Below are positions 44,146 through 52,805 of a DNA stretch of 64,000 bases, one piece after another. The stretch lies in contig NZ_ARVW01000001.1 of the NCBI RefSeq assembly GCF_000384315.1, forward strand, positions 3,286,157-3,350,156, in the 5' to 3' direction. The position numbers and the translations under genes were made by a program. Every line of letters begins with the position of its first letter. Position 1 is the first letter of the stretch. This DNA is from Amycolatopsis nigrescens CSC17Ta-90. Lineage in GTDB: Bacteria; Actinomycetota; Actinomycetes; Mycobacteriales; Pseudonocardiaceae. Under the pieces are notes generated by a model that did no database searches, was not told where the DNA came from, and worked only from the letters and a program-made list of their open reading frames with translations.

Positions 44146-44746
44146 CCGCGGCCACCACCCGCGCGCCGACCGACTCGGCGTCCAGGGTGTCCAGTGACAC
44201 CACCCCGACGCTGGCCCGCAGCCCCGGCACCCCGCGCACCGGCGCGGCCACCCCGGACGCACCGGCCTGCAGCTCCCCCTTGGTGGACACCCAGGCCGGC
44301 CCGCCGTGCCGCAACGCCATCGCCTTGCCGGCCGCGCCCGCGGTGACCGGATGCCGGGTGCCGACCCGGTAGGCCACGTGGAAGTTCGTCCAGGACGGCT
44401 CCACCACGGAGATCGCCTGCACCTGATCGCCCTCCGCGACGGACAGGTGCGCGGTCGCGCCGACCTGCTCGGCCAGGTCCCGCAGGATCGGGTGCGCGGC
44501 CTGCCGCAGCTGCGGCAGCACCTGACCGGCCAGCCGCAGCACCCCGACGCCGAGCCGGACCTTGTTGCCGTCCCGCCACACCAAGCCGCGCTCGGACAGC
44601 GGCACCAGCAGCCGGTAGACCGCCGCCCTGCTGGCGCCGATGGTGACCGCCAGCTCGGAGATGGTCGCCGCCTCACCACCCGCGTCGGCCACCGCCTGCA
44701 GCAGGGCCAGTCCGCGGTCCAGGGTCAGCGACCCCTCTCTGGTCAC
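44111..44746 (-). CDS. IclR-family transcriptional regulator
   Basis: 211 residues, slightly short for the family. The winged helix-turn-helix is at about 10-65 (ATISELAVTIGASRAAVYRLLVPLSERG) and the ligand-binding IclR domain follows (LRDLAEQVGATAHLSV, TAGAAGKAMA). IclR proteins often control aromatic catabolism. It overlaps the upstream gene by GTGA and lies beside hmgA, so it is the likely regulator of this homogentisate locus. Confidence 0.87.
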   Translation of the reverse strand: MTREGSLTLDRGLALLQAVADAGGEAATISELAVTIGASRAAVYRLLVPLSERGLVWRDGNKVRLGVGVLRLAGQVLPQLRQAAHPILRDLAEQVGATAHLSVAEGDQVQAISVVEPSWTNFHVAYRVGTRHPVTAGAAGKAMALRHGGPAWVSTKGELQAGASGVAAPVRGVPGLRASVGVVSLDTLDAESVGARVVAAASALAVVLKPS

Positions 44747-45618
44747 AGCAGCCCGAGCTCCCCGAGGTCGGCGACCGGCTCGTCGAACGACGCGGCGGCA
44801 TAGCAGGCGAACATCGTGCGCACGGCCTTGGCCGCGGGCTCGCTGAGGTCACTGGCCTCTTCCGCGAGCGCCTTGCCGTCGGTCGACTCCAGCGCCTCCC
44901 GGACGTCCTTGCCGGACAGGCACCGGGCCGAGGCGACCAGCAGGTTCAGGAAGCCGTGGTGGGTGAAGCCGCTTTCCGCGTCGGTATGGCGGACCGCGCG
45001 GTGCAGGCTGTTCGTCGCCTTGAACGAGGCACCCGGCGCACCGCTGATCACGGTCAGGAAGTCCGCCACCTCGTCCACGCTGGGGAAGTTCTCGCTGGAC
45101 AGCCCGCCGCACCGGATCTTCGGCCTGCTGCCGTGCTCGATCACCTTGCGCACGCCGTCCAGCCAGCCGACCCCGCGGCGCGGCTCGACCACCCGCACCA
45201 CGTCCTCCGGCACGAACTCCGAGACCCGCTCCAGCCACACCTCGTCCACGTCGGACGGGGCCGGCATCTCCACCATCCGCAGGGCGAGCAGCTCGTTGCG
45301 CGACTCCACGATGGAAATCGCCTTGGGCACCCCGCCGAGACCGGTGTCGATGATCAGCGACAACGGCAACGGCTGCTTGGGCTTCACCTTGATCAGCTCG
45401 GTGATCAGCTCGGGCAGCCGCGAGGCCTGGCAGAGGAAGACCCCGAGCACCCCGGCGTGCTCGCTCGCTCTGATCTCGAAGTGCTCTCGCAGCGCGTCGG
45501 GCATGCTCGCCGCGCCTGGGGGGAAGAGGGCCGAGTCATCGACGAGCCGCGCGAACAGGGGAGGGATTCCACGGGGGCCGGGGGGAGTTAGTTCCACAGC
45601 GCTTGACACGACTGACAC
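44743..45618 (-). CDS. Conserved protein of unknown function, partner of hmgA locus
   Basis: 291 residues from a GTG at 45618 that appears leaderless; a TTG at 45636 is an alternative. No named domain recognised. LVDDSALFPPGA near the N-terminus, KIRCGG, SFKATNSLHRAVRH and a THHGFLNLL segment look like a barrel-type enzyme with Lys, Cys and His in possible catalytic places. It shares a regulator with, and is divergent from, homogentisate dioxygenase. A role in tyrosine/homogentisate breakdown is inferred from position alone. Confidence 0.66.
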   Translation of the reverse strand: MSVVSSAVELTPPGPRGIPPLFARLVDDSALFPPGAASMPDALREHFEIRASEHAGVLGVFLCQASRLPELITELIKVKPKQPLPLSLIIDTGLGGVPKAISIVESRNELLALRMVEMPAPSDVDEVWLERVSEFVPEDVVRVVEPRRGVGWLDGVRKVIEHGSRPKIRCGGLSSENFPSVDEVADFLTVISGAPGASFKATNSLHRAVRHTDAESGFTHHGFLNLLVASARCLSGKDVREALESTDGKALAEEASDLSEPAAKAVRTMFACYAAASFDEPVADLGELGLL

Positions 45619-45653
45619 GCTAGTAGCGTACGGCAAATGAACAAATTTGTCCG
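45618..45653 (-). promoter_or_regulatory. Leaderless promoter with palindromic operator between hmgA and its divergent neighbour
   Basis: On the minus strand CGGACA (45653-45648), 17 bases, TACGCT (45630-45625), then six bases to the GTG at 45618. The perfect palindrome ACAAATTTGT (45641-45650) overlaps the -35 box. The IclR protein encoded downstream is the obvious candidate binder. Confidence 0.58.
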
Positions 45654-45704
45654 TTAAACGAACGCTAGATCAGCGTTGCTGCACCGAGTCCGGAGGAGGA
45701 CAAG

Positions 45705-46874
45705 ATGCCGTTCTACCGCCGTGTCGGCGAGATCCCGCACAAGCGGCACACCCGGTTCCGTGCGCCCGACGGCGGGCTCTACGCGGAGGAGCTGATGGGG
45801 GTGGAGGGGTTCTCCGCCGACTCCGCGCTGCTGTACCACCGGCACCTGCCGACCGCGATCGTGGACGCCGTGGCCGTCCCCGACGAGCGCGGTCCGCTGC
45901 AGCCGAACCACCCGCTCAAGCCACGCCACTTCAAGACCCAGGGCCTGAAGTTCGGCGCCGACGCGAACGCGGTAACCGACCGGCGACGGCTGTTCGGCAA
46001 CGCGGACGTGACCATCGGGTTCGCGCTGGCCACCGCGCCGAGCCCGCTCTACCGCAACGCGGTCGGCGACGAACTGCTCTACGTCCAGGGCGGTTCGGGC
46101 ACCATCGAGACGATCTACGGCGAGCTGGCGATCGGCGACGGCGACTACGTGGTGCTGCCGACGTCCTGCACCTACCGGGTGGTGCCGGACGGCCAGCTGC
46201 GGCTGCTGGTCCTGGAGGCGCGCGGGCACATCGGCCCGCCGAAGCGCTACCTGTCCGGCAAGGGCCAGTTCCTGGAGCACTCGCCGTACTGCGAACGCGA
46301 CATCCGCGGGCCGGAGCAGCCGATGCTGGCCGAGGGCACCGACGTGGACGTGCTGGTGCGCCACCGCGCCGGGCTGACCCGCTACACCTACGCGAACCAC
46401 CCGTTCGACGTGGTCGGCTGGGACGGCTGCCTGTACCCGTGGGTGTTCAACATCGACGACTTCGAGCCGATCACCGGCCGCGTGCACCAACCGCCGCCGG
46501 TGCACCAGACCTTCGAGGGCCCGAACTTCGTGGTCTGCTCGTTCTGCCCGCGCAAGGTCGACTACCACCCCGAGTCGATCCCGGTGCCCTACAACCACGC
46601 GAACGTCGACTCGGACGAGCTGATGTTCTACGTGCGCGGGAACTACGAGGCGCGCAAGGGCTCGGGTATCGGCCTCGGCTCGCTGTCCCTGCACCCGTCG
46701 GGCTTCACGCACGGCCCCCAGCCGGGCGCGGCCGAAGCCTCGATCGGGGTGGAGTACTTCGACGAGACCGCGGTCATGGTGGACACCTTCGCGCCGCTGG
46801 ACCTCGGCGAAGCGGCCGAAGCGGGCGAGGATCCCGGTTACGCCTGGACCTGGTCCGGCCGCGGCCCCGGCTGA
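45705..46874 (+). CDS. hmgA: Homogentisate 1,2-dioxygenase
   Basis: 389 residues. It opens the aromatic ring of homogentisate to give maleylacetoacetate in phenylalanine/tyrosine breakdown. The cupin iron-binding region is visible: PYNHANVDSDELMFY supplies His and Glu, and LHPSGFTHGPQPG the second His. GGAGGAGG sits five bases before the ATG. The later pathway enzymes (isomerase, fumarylacetoacetase) are not in the window. The 3' end overlaps the convergent membrane protein gene by 37 bases. Confidence 0.95.
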   Translation: MPFYRRVGEIPHKRHTRFRAPDGGLYAEELMGVEGFSADSALLYHRHLPTAIVDAVAVPDERGPLQPNHPLKPRHFKTQGLKFGADANAVTDRRRLFGNADVTIGFALATAPSPLYRNAVGDELLYVQGGSGTIETIYGELAIGDGDYVVLPTSCTYRVVPDGQLRLLVLEARGHIGPPKRYLSGKGQFLEHSPYCERDIRGPEQPMLAEGTDVDVLVRHRAGLTRYTYANHPFDVVGWDGCLYPWVFNIDDFEPITGRVHQPPPVHQTFEGPNFVVCSFCPRKVDYHPESIPVPYNHANVDSDELMFYVRGNYEARKGSGIGLGSLSLHPSGFTHGPQPGAAEASIGVEYFDETAVMVDTFAPLDLGEAAEAGEDPGYAWTWSGRGPG

Positions 46875-47869
46875 ACCCGCGCGCGGGCGAGCAGCCGCAG
46901 TCCCGGGACCCCTGCGAAGACCCGTGGTCCCGGGCCGCCGGTGATCCAGAGCAGGCCGGTGTCGCTGATGTTGGCGACCAGGTCCTGGTGGGCCCGACGG
47001 ACCAGCACCCGGTCGCCGGAGGACGTCGCCTCGGCCTGCACGGTGTACTTGGACGACCAGGGGGCGTCGAACCGGACGTTCAGCACCCGCACCGGCAGGC
47101 TGACCCACTCCCCGGCCCGGCTCGCCCGCTCCCGCCGTTGAAAGGCGACAACGCGGGGGAAGGACAGCACGAGCTGAAGGCAGAGCAGCGCGACCACCAG
47201 CGTGGTCGCGGGCTGCTCCGCCCAGGCCCGCGCGGGCGGGCCGAGGGTGAGCCAGAGCAAGCCCGCCTCCAGCACCGGAAACCCGACCAGGAAGGCGATC
47301 AGCCGGGGCTCGAACGGCTTGGCGGGCCGCCGCGGCCGGATGTCCTGGCGCTCCTCCTGGCGCTCCGGCATGAGCATTTCCCCGCCGGAGTCCAGCGTGC
47401 CCGGGTAGCGGGTCCGCACCTTGTCTCGCCCGCGATGGATCATCCAGATCCCGTGCCGCGCGGCGAGGTCGACCTCCGCGCCGTCCGGTCGCCATGACCG
47501 CACCTGACCCTGACCTTCGATCGAGAACGCCACCAGGTCGCCCCGGATCTCGAGCTGTTCGGGTGGCACGTGGCGCCAGTGCTCGGCACCGAGGAAACGC
47601 CGGTAGCGCGCGTCGGCGCGGACCAAGGCGATCCCCATCGGCAGCGAGCCGAGCAGGAACAGCCCCGGGATCAGATAGCAGAGCACGGTCGCGCCGGTCA
47701 CCGGCGAGCCGAGCGCCCAGTGCAGCGCGGGCACCCCGAGCAGCACCGCGCCGCTGCCGAGCAGCGTCAGCGAGCCATGCCGCTGTTTGGCGCGGATGTC
47801 CAGCGGCAGCAGCGGGTCCTCGATCGCGGGCGAGGCGGTGGGCGGCAGCACCACCGGCGCCGAGTTCAC
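46838..47869 (-). CDS. Hypothetical membrane protein with four helices
   Basis: 343 residues. Two pairs of hydrophobic helices (about 30-75 and 200-255) frame a soluble domain with EQLEIRGDLVAFSIEGQG and HGIWMIHRGRDKVRTRYPG. A second soluble part (about 265-330) ends the protein. No family recognised. It starts with GTG overlapping the LysE-type gene stop (GTGA), so both are cotranslated. The last coding stretch overlaps the end of hmgA on the other strand. Confidence 0.68.
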   Translation of the reverse strand: MNSAPVVLPPTASPAIEDPLLPLDIRAKQRHGSLTLLGSGAVLLGVPALHWALGSPVTGATVLCYLIPGLFLLGSLPMGIALVRADARYRRFLGAEHWRHVPPEQLEIRGDLVAFSIEGQGQVRSWRPDGAEVDLAARHGIWMIHRGRDKVRTRYPGTLDSGGEMLMPERQEERQDIRPRRPAKPFEPRLIAFLVGFPVLEAGLLWLTLGPPARAWAEQPATTLVVALLCLQLVLSFPRVVAFQRRERASRAGEWVSLPVRVLNVRFDAPWSSKYTVQAEATSSGDRVLVRRAHQDLVANISDTGLLWITGGPGPRVFAGVPGLRLLARARVQPGPRPDQVQA

Positions 47870-48495
47870 GGTCTGCTCTGCGCGGCGAGCCGGATGCCGA
47901 GCGCCACCAGCAGGGTGCCGGTGGCGGCGTCGATCACCCGGCGGACCTTGGCCGCGGTGAGCAGCCGGCGCATCGCGCCGACCACGGTGGCGACCAGGCA
48001 GTACCAGCACAGCGTGATCACCATCGGCACCAGCGCGAGCAGTGCGGTGTCCACGGCCGTGGCGTGCGCGGGCAGGAACTGCGGGAGCAGCGCCACGAAG
48101 AACACCGCGACCTTCGGGTTGAGCACGTTGCCGAGCAGGCCCTGCCGGAACGCCCGGCCGGCCCCGCCATGGCCCGATGGTGGTGGCAGCTCGTACCGGC
48201 CGCCCCGGCAGGCGGCGAGCAAGGCCCTTGCGCCGAGCAGGATCAGGTAGGCCGCGCCGACGATCTTGACCACGGTGTACGCGGTGGCGGAAGCGGCGAG
48301 CAGCCCGGCCAGGCCGAAGGCGGCGACCAAGGACCACACCAGGATCCCGCCGGTGACCCCGGCCGCGGCGGCCACCCCGGCCCGCCGGCCGGAAACCGCC
48401 GCGTGCCGGAACACCATCGCGAAATCCGGGCCGGGCGCGACCGCGCCGAGCAGCACCACACCGGCGAACGGGACGAGCTGGGCCACGGTCGTCAT
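47866..48495 (-). CDS. LysE-family translocator
   Basis: 209 residues, six helices. GAVAPGPDFAMVFRHAAVSG near the N-terminus and GLLGNVLNPKVAVFFVALLPQF in the middle are LysE/RhtB family hallmarks. It exports amino acids or related compounds; substrate unknown. First gene of an operon with the four-helix membrane protein. Confidence 0.9.
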   Translation of the reverse strand: MTTVAQLVPFAGVVLLGAVAPGPDFAMVFRHAAVSGRRAGVAAAAGVTGGILVWSLVAAFGLAGLLAASATAYTVVKIVGAAYLILLGARALLAACRGGRYELPPPSGHGGAGRAFRQGLLGNVLNPKVAVFFVALLPQFLPAHATAVDTALLALVPMVITLCWYCLVATVVGAMRRLLTAAKVRRVIDAATGTLLVALGIRLAAQSRP

Positions 48496-48509
48496 GCGGC
48501 GACTCTAAC

Positions 48510-48531
48510 GGCAAATAGCCGGCTTCTTGCC
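48510..48531. repeat. Decayed copy of the 7681-7710 palindrome
   Basis: GGCAAATAGCC followed by GGCTTCTTGCC: the left half is identical to the palindrome at 7681-7710, and the right half differs at two positions. It lies upstream of the LysE-type gene. Confidence 0.55.
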
Positions 48532-48581
48532 CACTCGCTGCCCCGAAATCCGGCCAGCACGGCCGGTGTTCGTGGGAGCGC

Positions 48582-48629
48582 TTCCCAAGGTCGACAGCAC
48601 AGGTTAGGCTCACCTAACTAGGAGGTGAG
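48582..48629 (+). promoter_or_regulatory. Iron-box-controlled promoter and ribosome site
   Basis: TTCCCA (48582-48587), a 17-base spacer and TAGGCT (48605-48610) form the promoter. The 19-base iron box AGGTTAGGCTCACCTAACT (48601-48619) covers the -10 box, so an iron-loaded DtxR/IdeR-type repressor would block transcription. AGGAGGTGAG (48620-48629) precedes the TTG start. Confidence 0.75.
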
Positions 48630-48631
48630 CC

Positions 48632-49417
48632 TTGACCGAGACAACCACCCGCCGTCCGCCCGCCCCGAGCCCGGCCGAACGCGCGAAGACGATCGCCTCG
48701 CGCAACGGGCCCGCGACGCTGATGCCAACGCCGCTGCAGCCAGGCCGGGAGGACGCCCGCGTCGTACCGGTGCTGCACCACGTGCACGCCTCCGGCAGCG
48801 TCAGCGTGCTGCTGCCGGACGAGCACCCACTGGTCACCTCGACCAGGCACACCCAGCGCGGCGAGCTGGCGGTGATGTTCGAGCTGACCGACCAGGCCCC
48901 GGTCGAGCTGCGCGAGCCGGTCCGCGGGCTGCTCTGGGTCACCGGCTGGCTGCGTCCGCTCAACGAGCTCTCCGCCCGCGCCCGCGCGGTGTCCATTGCG
49001 GACACCAGGCCGGACCCGCGGCTGCTCGACATCGGGCACGGGGTGAGCCTGCTCCGGCTGACCCCCGCCTCGCTGGTGCTCGCCGACTCCGAAGGCACCC
49101 ATTCGCTGCGCCCGCACATGTTCAGCGCGGCCAGCCCGGACCCGTTCTGCGGCTACGAGTCCCAGTGGCTCCAGCACCTGGAGAGCGACCACTCCGATGT
49201 GGTGGACCAGCTCGCCAAGCACCTGCCGCCCGAGCTGCGGGACGGCCGGATCCGGCCGCTCGGCCTGGACCGGTGCGGCCTGCGGCTGCGGGTCGAGGCG
49301 GACGGCGGCGACCACGACGTGCGGCTCGCGTTCTCCCGCTCGGTGGACAACCCGCCCCAGCTCGCGCAGGAGCTGCGCCGCTTGGTCGGCTGCCCGTTCC
49401 TCGCACAGGCGAGCTGA
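48632..49417 (+). CDS. Iron-regulated HugZ-like protein with DUF2470 domain
   Basis: 261 residues. A split-barrel-like region (about 40-165) is followed by a DUF2470 domain (DVVDQLAKHLPPELRDGRIRP and FSRSVDNPPQLAQELRRLV). The same order is found in HugZ-type heme-degrading proteins. The heme-binding residues cannot be confirmed. The TTG at 48632 is fixed by AGGAGGTGAG two bases away and by the iron box. Induction in low iron supports a role in heme iron recovery. Confidence 0.76.
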   Translation: MTETTTRRPPAPSPAERAKTIASRNGPATLMPTPLQPGREDARVVPVLHHVHASGSVSVLLPDEHPLVTSTRHTQRGELAVMFELTDQAPVELREPVRGLLWVTGWLRPLNELSARARAVSIADTRPDPRLLDIGHGVSLLRLTPASLVLADSEGTHSLRPHMFSAASPDPFCGYESQWLQHLESDHSDVVDQLAKHLPPELRDGRIRPLGLDRCGLRLRVEADGGDHDVRLAFSRSVDNPPQLAQELRRLVGCPFLAQAS

Positions 49418-49424
49418 CCGGCGC

Positions 49425-49886
49425 TCAGGCCAGTTCGGGCGGGAAGCCACCGGTGGCGATCGGGCCCCAGCGCTCGATGGTCACCCGGATCAGGCTCTTG
49501 CCCTGCTTGCGCATCGCTTCGCGGTATTCGTCCCAGTCCGGGTGCTCGCCGGAGATCGCCCGGAAGTAGTCCACCAGCGGCTCCACCGACTCCGGCAGGT
49601 CGAGCACCTCGGCCAGGCCGTCCACCTGCACCCACGGCCCGTTCCACTCGTCGGAGAGCACGCACAGCGAGACCCGCGGCTCCCGGCGGATGTTGCGCAC
49701 CTTCGCCCGCTGCGGATAGGTGGCGATCACGATCCGGCCTTCGGCGTCCACCCCGCAGGTCAGCGGGGACAGCTGCGGGCCGCCGCCGGACCTGCTGGTC
49801 TGCAGGATCGCGTGCTGCCGGGTGCGCAGGAACTCGACGAGCCCGGCGCGGTCGACTCGGTCGTTGGTCGCGATGTTCCGTGTCAT
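49425..49886 (-). CDS. PPOX-class F420-dependent oxidoreductase-like protein
   Basis: 153 residues. The split-barrel flavin/deazaflavin fold is suggested by AILQTSRSGGGPQLSPLTCGVDAEGRIVIAT and KVRNIRREPRVSLCVL. Actinomycete members bind F420 or FMN; cofactor and substrate are unproven. It converges on the HugZ-like gene with a 7-base gap and is divergent from the CPBP protease gene. Confidence 0.85.
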   Translation of the reverse strand: MTRNIATNDRVDRAGLVEFLRTRQHAILQTSRSGGGPQLSPLTCGVDAEGRIVIATYPQRAKVRNIRREPRVSLCVLSDEWNGPWVQVDGLAEVLDLPESVEPLVDYFRAISGEHPDWDEYREAMRKQGKSLIRVTIERWGPIATGGFPPELA

Positions 49887-49922
49887 GCAGGCGACCCTAA
49901 TCGCGCCGGGTAGCGTGCGCGG

Positions 49923-50735
49923 ATGACCTCGTCCGCCCGCTGCTGGCTGCGTCCGGCGCCCCCGGCGACGCCGGAGGTGATCACCGACCCGGCCCGGCGC
50001 CGGCAGCTCAAGATCGAGCTGCTGATCGTCTTCTCGATCACCCTCGGCCTCTCCGGTGCGCGCAGCCTGCTGTCCCTTGTGGACTCCCTGCTGCGGCCGG
50101 AGCCGCTGAACCGGCAGCAGGTGGCGATCAACGTGCCGCAGGCGGCGGCCGACCTGATCGACCTGCTCAAGCAGCTGCTCAGCGCGCTGCAGCTGTTCGG
50201 CTGGGGCGCGCTCGGCCTGTACCTGTTGTGGCGCGGCGGGATGCGGCTGGCCGAGATCGGCATGGACCGACAGGCCCGGTGGCGGGACCTGCGCCGCGGC
50301 GTCGGGCTGACCGCGCTGATCGGCATTCCCGGGTTGCTGCTGTACTTCGCCGGCTACCAGCTCGGCTTCAACCTGGCCGTGCAACCGTCCACTTTGGACG
50401 ACACCTGGTGGCGACCGATCAGCCTCACCGTATCCGCCTTCGGCAACGCGTTCGCCGAAGAGATGCTGGTGGTCGGCTACCTGCTGACCCGGCTGCGGCA
50501 GCTCGGCCGGAGCGAGAACTCCTCGCTGCTGATCGCCGCCGTGCTGCGCGGCTCGTACCACCTCTACCAGGGCGTCGGCGGGTTCATCGGCAACCTGGTG
50601 ATGGGACTGGTGTTCGGCCGGATCTGGCAGCGGACGAACCGGCTCTGGCCGCTGGTGGTGGCGCACGCCCTGCTGGACGTGTTCGCCTTCGTCGGTTACG
50701 CGCTGCTGCGCGGCCGCATCTCCTGGCTGCCCTGA
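49923..50735 (+). CDS. CPBP-family intramembrane metalloprotease-like protein
   Basis: 270 residues, about seven to eight helices. The CPBP motifs are AEEMLVVGYLLTRL (EE pair), GSYHLYQG (His) and AHALLDV (HxxxD). The usual EExxxR reads EEMLVV, so the Arg is missing, a variant that may alter activity. Abi relatives act in bacteriocin immunity or protein prenylation-type processing; the role here is unknown. Confidence 0.82.
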   Translation: MTSSARCWLRPAPPATPEVITDPARRRQLKIELLIVFSITLGLSGARSLLSLVDSLLRPEPLNRQQVAINVPQAAADLIDLLKQLLSALQLFGWGALGLYLLWRGGMRLAEIGMDRQARWRDLRRGVGLTALIGIPGLLLYFAGYQLGFNLAVQPSTLDDTWWRPISLTVSAFGNAFAEEMLVVGYLLTRLRQLGRSENSSLLIAAVLRGSYHLYQGVGGFIGNLVMGLVFGRIWQRTNRLWPLVVAHALLDVFAFVGYALLRGRISWLP

Positions 50736-50742
50736 GTCGCGG

Positions 50743-51285
50743 TCAGAGGTCCAGCGGGGCCGAGCCGAAAGCGACGTTGAAGCGGTCGCACCAGATCACC
50801 ACGCTGCGCAGGCCGGCGAGGTCCGCCTCCGCCGGAATCCGGTAGTTCTGGTTGCCGTCGGTCGCCTTCAGCTCGCCGAGCCGCACCGCCCGACCGTCGT
50901 CGTACTTCCCCCACTCACCGCTCGCCGTCGCGTCGGTCAACCACACGTGCAGATCCGGCCCGTCCGAGCTGGCGAAGTCTTCCAACCGGAGCACCCGCTC
51001 ACCCCCGCCGAGATCCAGCACCCGAGCGGTGCCGCTGGTCGGGTGCTCCTGGCTGACGAAGCCGCCCTTCGCCAACTCGCTCGGTCCCGGATTCGCCGTC
51101 GAACTCGGCGCCGCCGGCACGGCCGGGCTCTCGGCCACCACCGCACTCACCGCCGGCAGCGCCTCGTCCACCGTGCTGCGGGTGAACAGCCTCCAGGGTT
51201 CGAACAGCGCCAGCGCTATCGCGCCAGCCACCACGGCGACCCCGAGCACCGCCCAGGTCGTCTTCCGGCGCAACAAACCGCGCAT
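50743..51285 (-). CDS. DM13-domain membrane-anchored protein
   Basis: 180 residues. One membrane helix (about 10-30), an Ala/Pro-rich linker, and a C-terminal DM13 domain with [21 protein letters not shown] and [17 protein letters not shown], where the single Cys is conserved. DM13 domains are proposed to take part in extracellular redox reactions. The gene is divergent from arcA. Confidence 0.84.
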   Translation of the reverse strand: MRGLLRRKTTWAVLGVAVVAGAIALALFEPWRLFTRSTVDEALPAVSAVVAESPAVPAAPSSTANPGPSELAKGGFVSQEHPTSGTARVLDLGGGERVLRLEDFASSDGPDLHVWLTDATASGEWGKYDDGRAVRLGELKATDGNQNYRIPAEADLAGLRSVVIWCDRFNVAFGSAPLDL

Positions 51286-51398
51286 CGCTCACTCCACATC
51301 TTTCGTTTCCGGCTCTCCGGCTTTCCATCCCTTACAACGCCACGCCGCATCGTTTCGTAGCACCCTGGCCCCTTACCGAGTCATTACGCTCGCCAGTC

Positions 51399-52610
51399 GT
51401 GACCACTGAATTCGCCACCCCCCGGGTGGACAGCGAAGTCGGCAAGCTGCGCGCGGTACTGCTGCACCGACCCGGCAAAGAGCTCAAACGCCTCACTCCG
51501 CGCAACAACGACCAGTTGCTCTTCGACTCGATCCCCTGGGTCGGCCGGGCCCAGCGGGAGCACGACGCGTTCGCCGACGTGCTGCGCGGCCGCGGGGTGG
51601 AGGTGCTGCTGCTCGCCGAGGTGCTGCGCGACGCGCTGGAGGACCCGCGGGCGCACACCGCCGGCGTGCACGCGGCGGTGGACGACCGGCGGCTCGGCGG
51701 CGACCTCGGCGACTCGCTGCGCTCGTACCTCTCCGGGGTGGACGCGCCGACGCTGGCCGAGGTGCTGATGTCTGGTGTCACCTTCGAGGAGCTGCCGGCC
51801 GCGGAAGGCGCGTCGCTGGTTCGCAAGATGCACCACCCGCACGACTTCGCCGTCGACCCGTTGCCGAACCTGCTGTTCACCAGGGACTCCTCGGCCTGGA
51901 TCGCGGACAGGGTGGCCATCTCCTCGCTGACCATGCCGGCAAGGCGCCGCGAGACCGCGGTGCTGGATCTGGTGTACGCCTACCACCCGCGGTTCCGGCA
52001 CGCCGCCCGCGCGTACGGCGCGCACTCCGCCCCGATCGAGGGCGGGGACGTGATGCTGCTGGCGCCGGGGGTGCTGGCGGTCGGGGTCGGCGAGCGGACC
52101 ACCGCGGCCGGTGCCGAGTCGCTGGCCCGTTCGGCGTTCGCCGACGACATCGCGCACACCGTGCTGGCCGTGCCGATCGCGCAGACCAGGGCGACCATGC
52201 ACCTGGACACCGTGTGCACCATGGTCGCGCACGACGCGGTGGTGATGTACCCGCTGGCCCGCGACTCGCTGGTCGCCTACACCATGCGGCCGGACGGCGA
52301 CGGCTCGATGCGGGTGGACGGGCCCGCTCCGTTCCTGACCGCGGCGGCCGAGGCGATGGGCATCGACCGGCTGCGCGTGATCGACACCGGACTGGACCCG
52401 GTCACCGCCGAACGCGAGCAGTGGGACGACGGCAACAACACCCTGGCCGTCGAGCCCGGCGTGGTGGCCGGCTACGAGCGCAACGTGGAGACCAACGCCC
52501 GGCTGGAGGACGCCGGGATCGAGGTGCTGCGGATCGAGGGCTCCGAGCTCGGCTCCGGCCGGGGCGGGCCGCGGTGCATGTCCTGCCCGATCGCCAGGGA
52601 CCCGGCGTGA
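51399..52610 (+). CDS. arcA: Arginine deiminase
   Basis: 403 residues. It hydrolyses arginine to citrulline and ammonia. Catalytic elements are present: FTRDSSAW (Asp), [12 protein letters not shown] (His) and the C-terminal GGPRCMSCP with the nucleophilic Cys. It starts with GTG. The partners arcB and arcC are absent, so it may work alone in nitrogen use or acid tolerance. Confidence 0.95.
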   Translation: MTTEFATPRVDSEVGKLRAVLLHRPGKELKRLTPRNNDQLLFDSIPWVGRAQREHDAFADVLRGRGVEVLLLAEVLRDALEDPRAHTAGVHAAVDDRRLGGDLGDSLRSYLSGVDAPTLAEVLMSGVTFEELPAAEGASLVRKMHHPHDFAVDPLPNLLFTRDSSAWIADRVAISSLTMPARRRETAVLDLVYAYHPRFRHAARAYGAHSAPIEGGDVMLLAPGVLAVGVGERTTAAGAESLARSAFADDIAHTVLAVPIAQTRATMHLDTVCTMVAHDAVVMYPLARDSLVAYTMRPDGDGSMRVDGPAPFLTAAAEAMGIDRLRVIDTGLDPVTAEREQWDDGNNTLAVEPGVVAGYERNVETNARLEDAGIEVLRIEGSELGSGRGGPRCMSCPIARDPA

Positions 52611-52636
52611 ACCGAAAAACATTCGCACGGCAATGT

Positions 52637-52725
52637 GAAAGTGAGCCTTACCTAAGCCAAAGAAAGGCTTACCTAATAAATGGCCGATTTCTTAGGAGAG
52701 GCTAATCGAATTTAGCTTTACCTAG
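52637..52725 (+). promoter_or_regulatory. Four tandem iron boxes upstream of ferritin
   Basis: Four DtxR/IdeR-type sites with cores TGAGCCTTACCTAA (52642-52655), AAAGGCTTACCTAA (52663-52676), TTAGGAGAGGCTAA (52692-52705, inverted) and TTAGCTTTACCTAG (52712-52725). Each matches the 14-base half-core TTAGCCTAACCTAA at about 11-12 positions. In mycobacteria similar tandem sites let iron-loaded IdeR activate bfrB. Confidence 0.78.
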
Positions 52726-52805
52726 GCTTGGAATAGTACACAAATAGGGGGCAGATCACCAGGAAGAACTGGAAAAGGTCCACCATTCTGACGTATCTTC
52801 GAAGC

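Noticed and set aside
48570..48590. LacI-type operator TGGGAGCGCTTCCCA
   Set aside because: The palindrome is imperfect outside AGCGCT and no sugar gene or LacI regulator is nearby; the overlapping promoter explains its conservation better.
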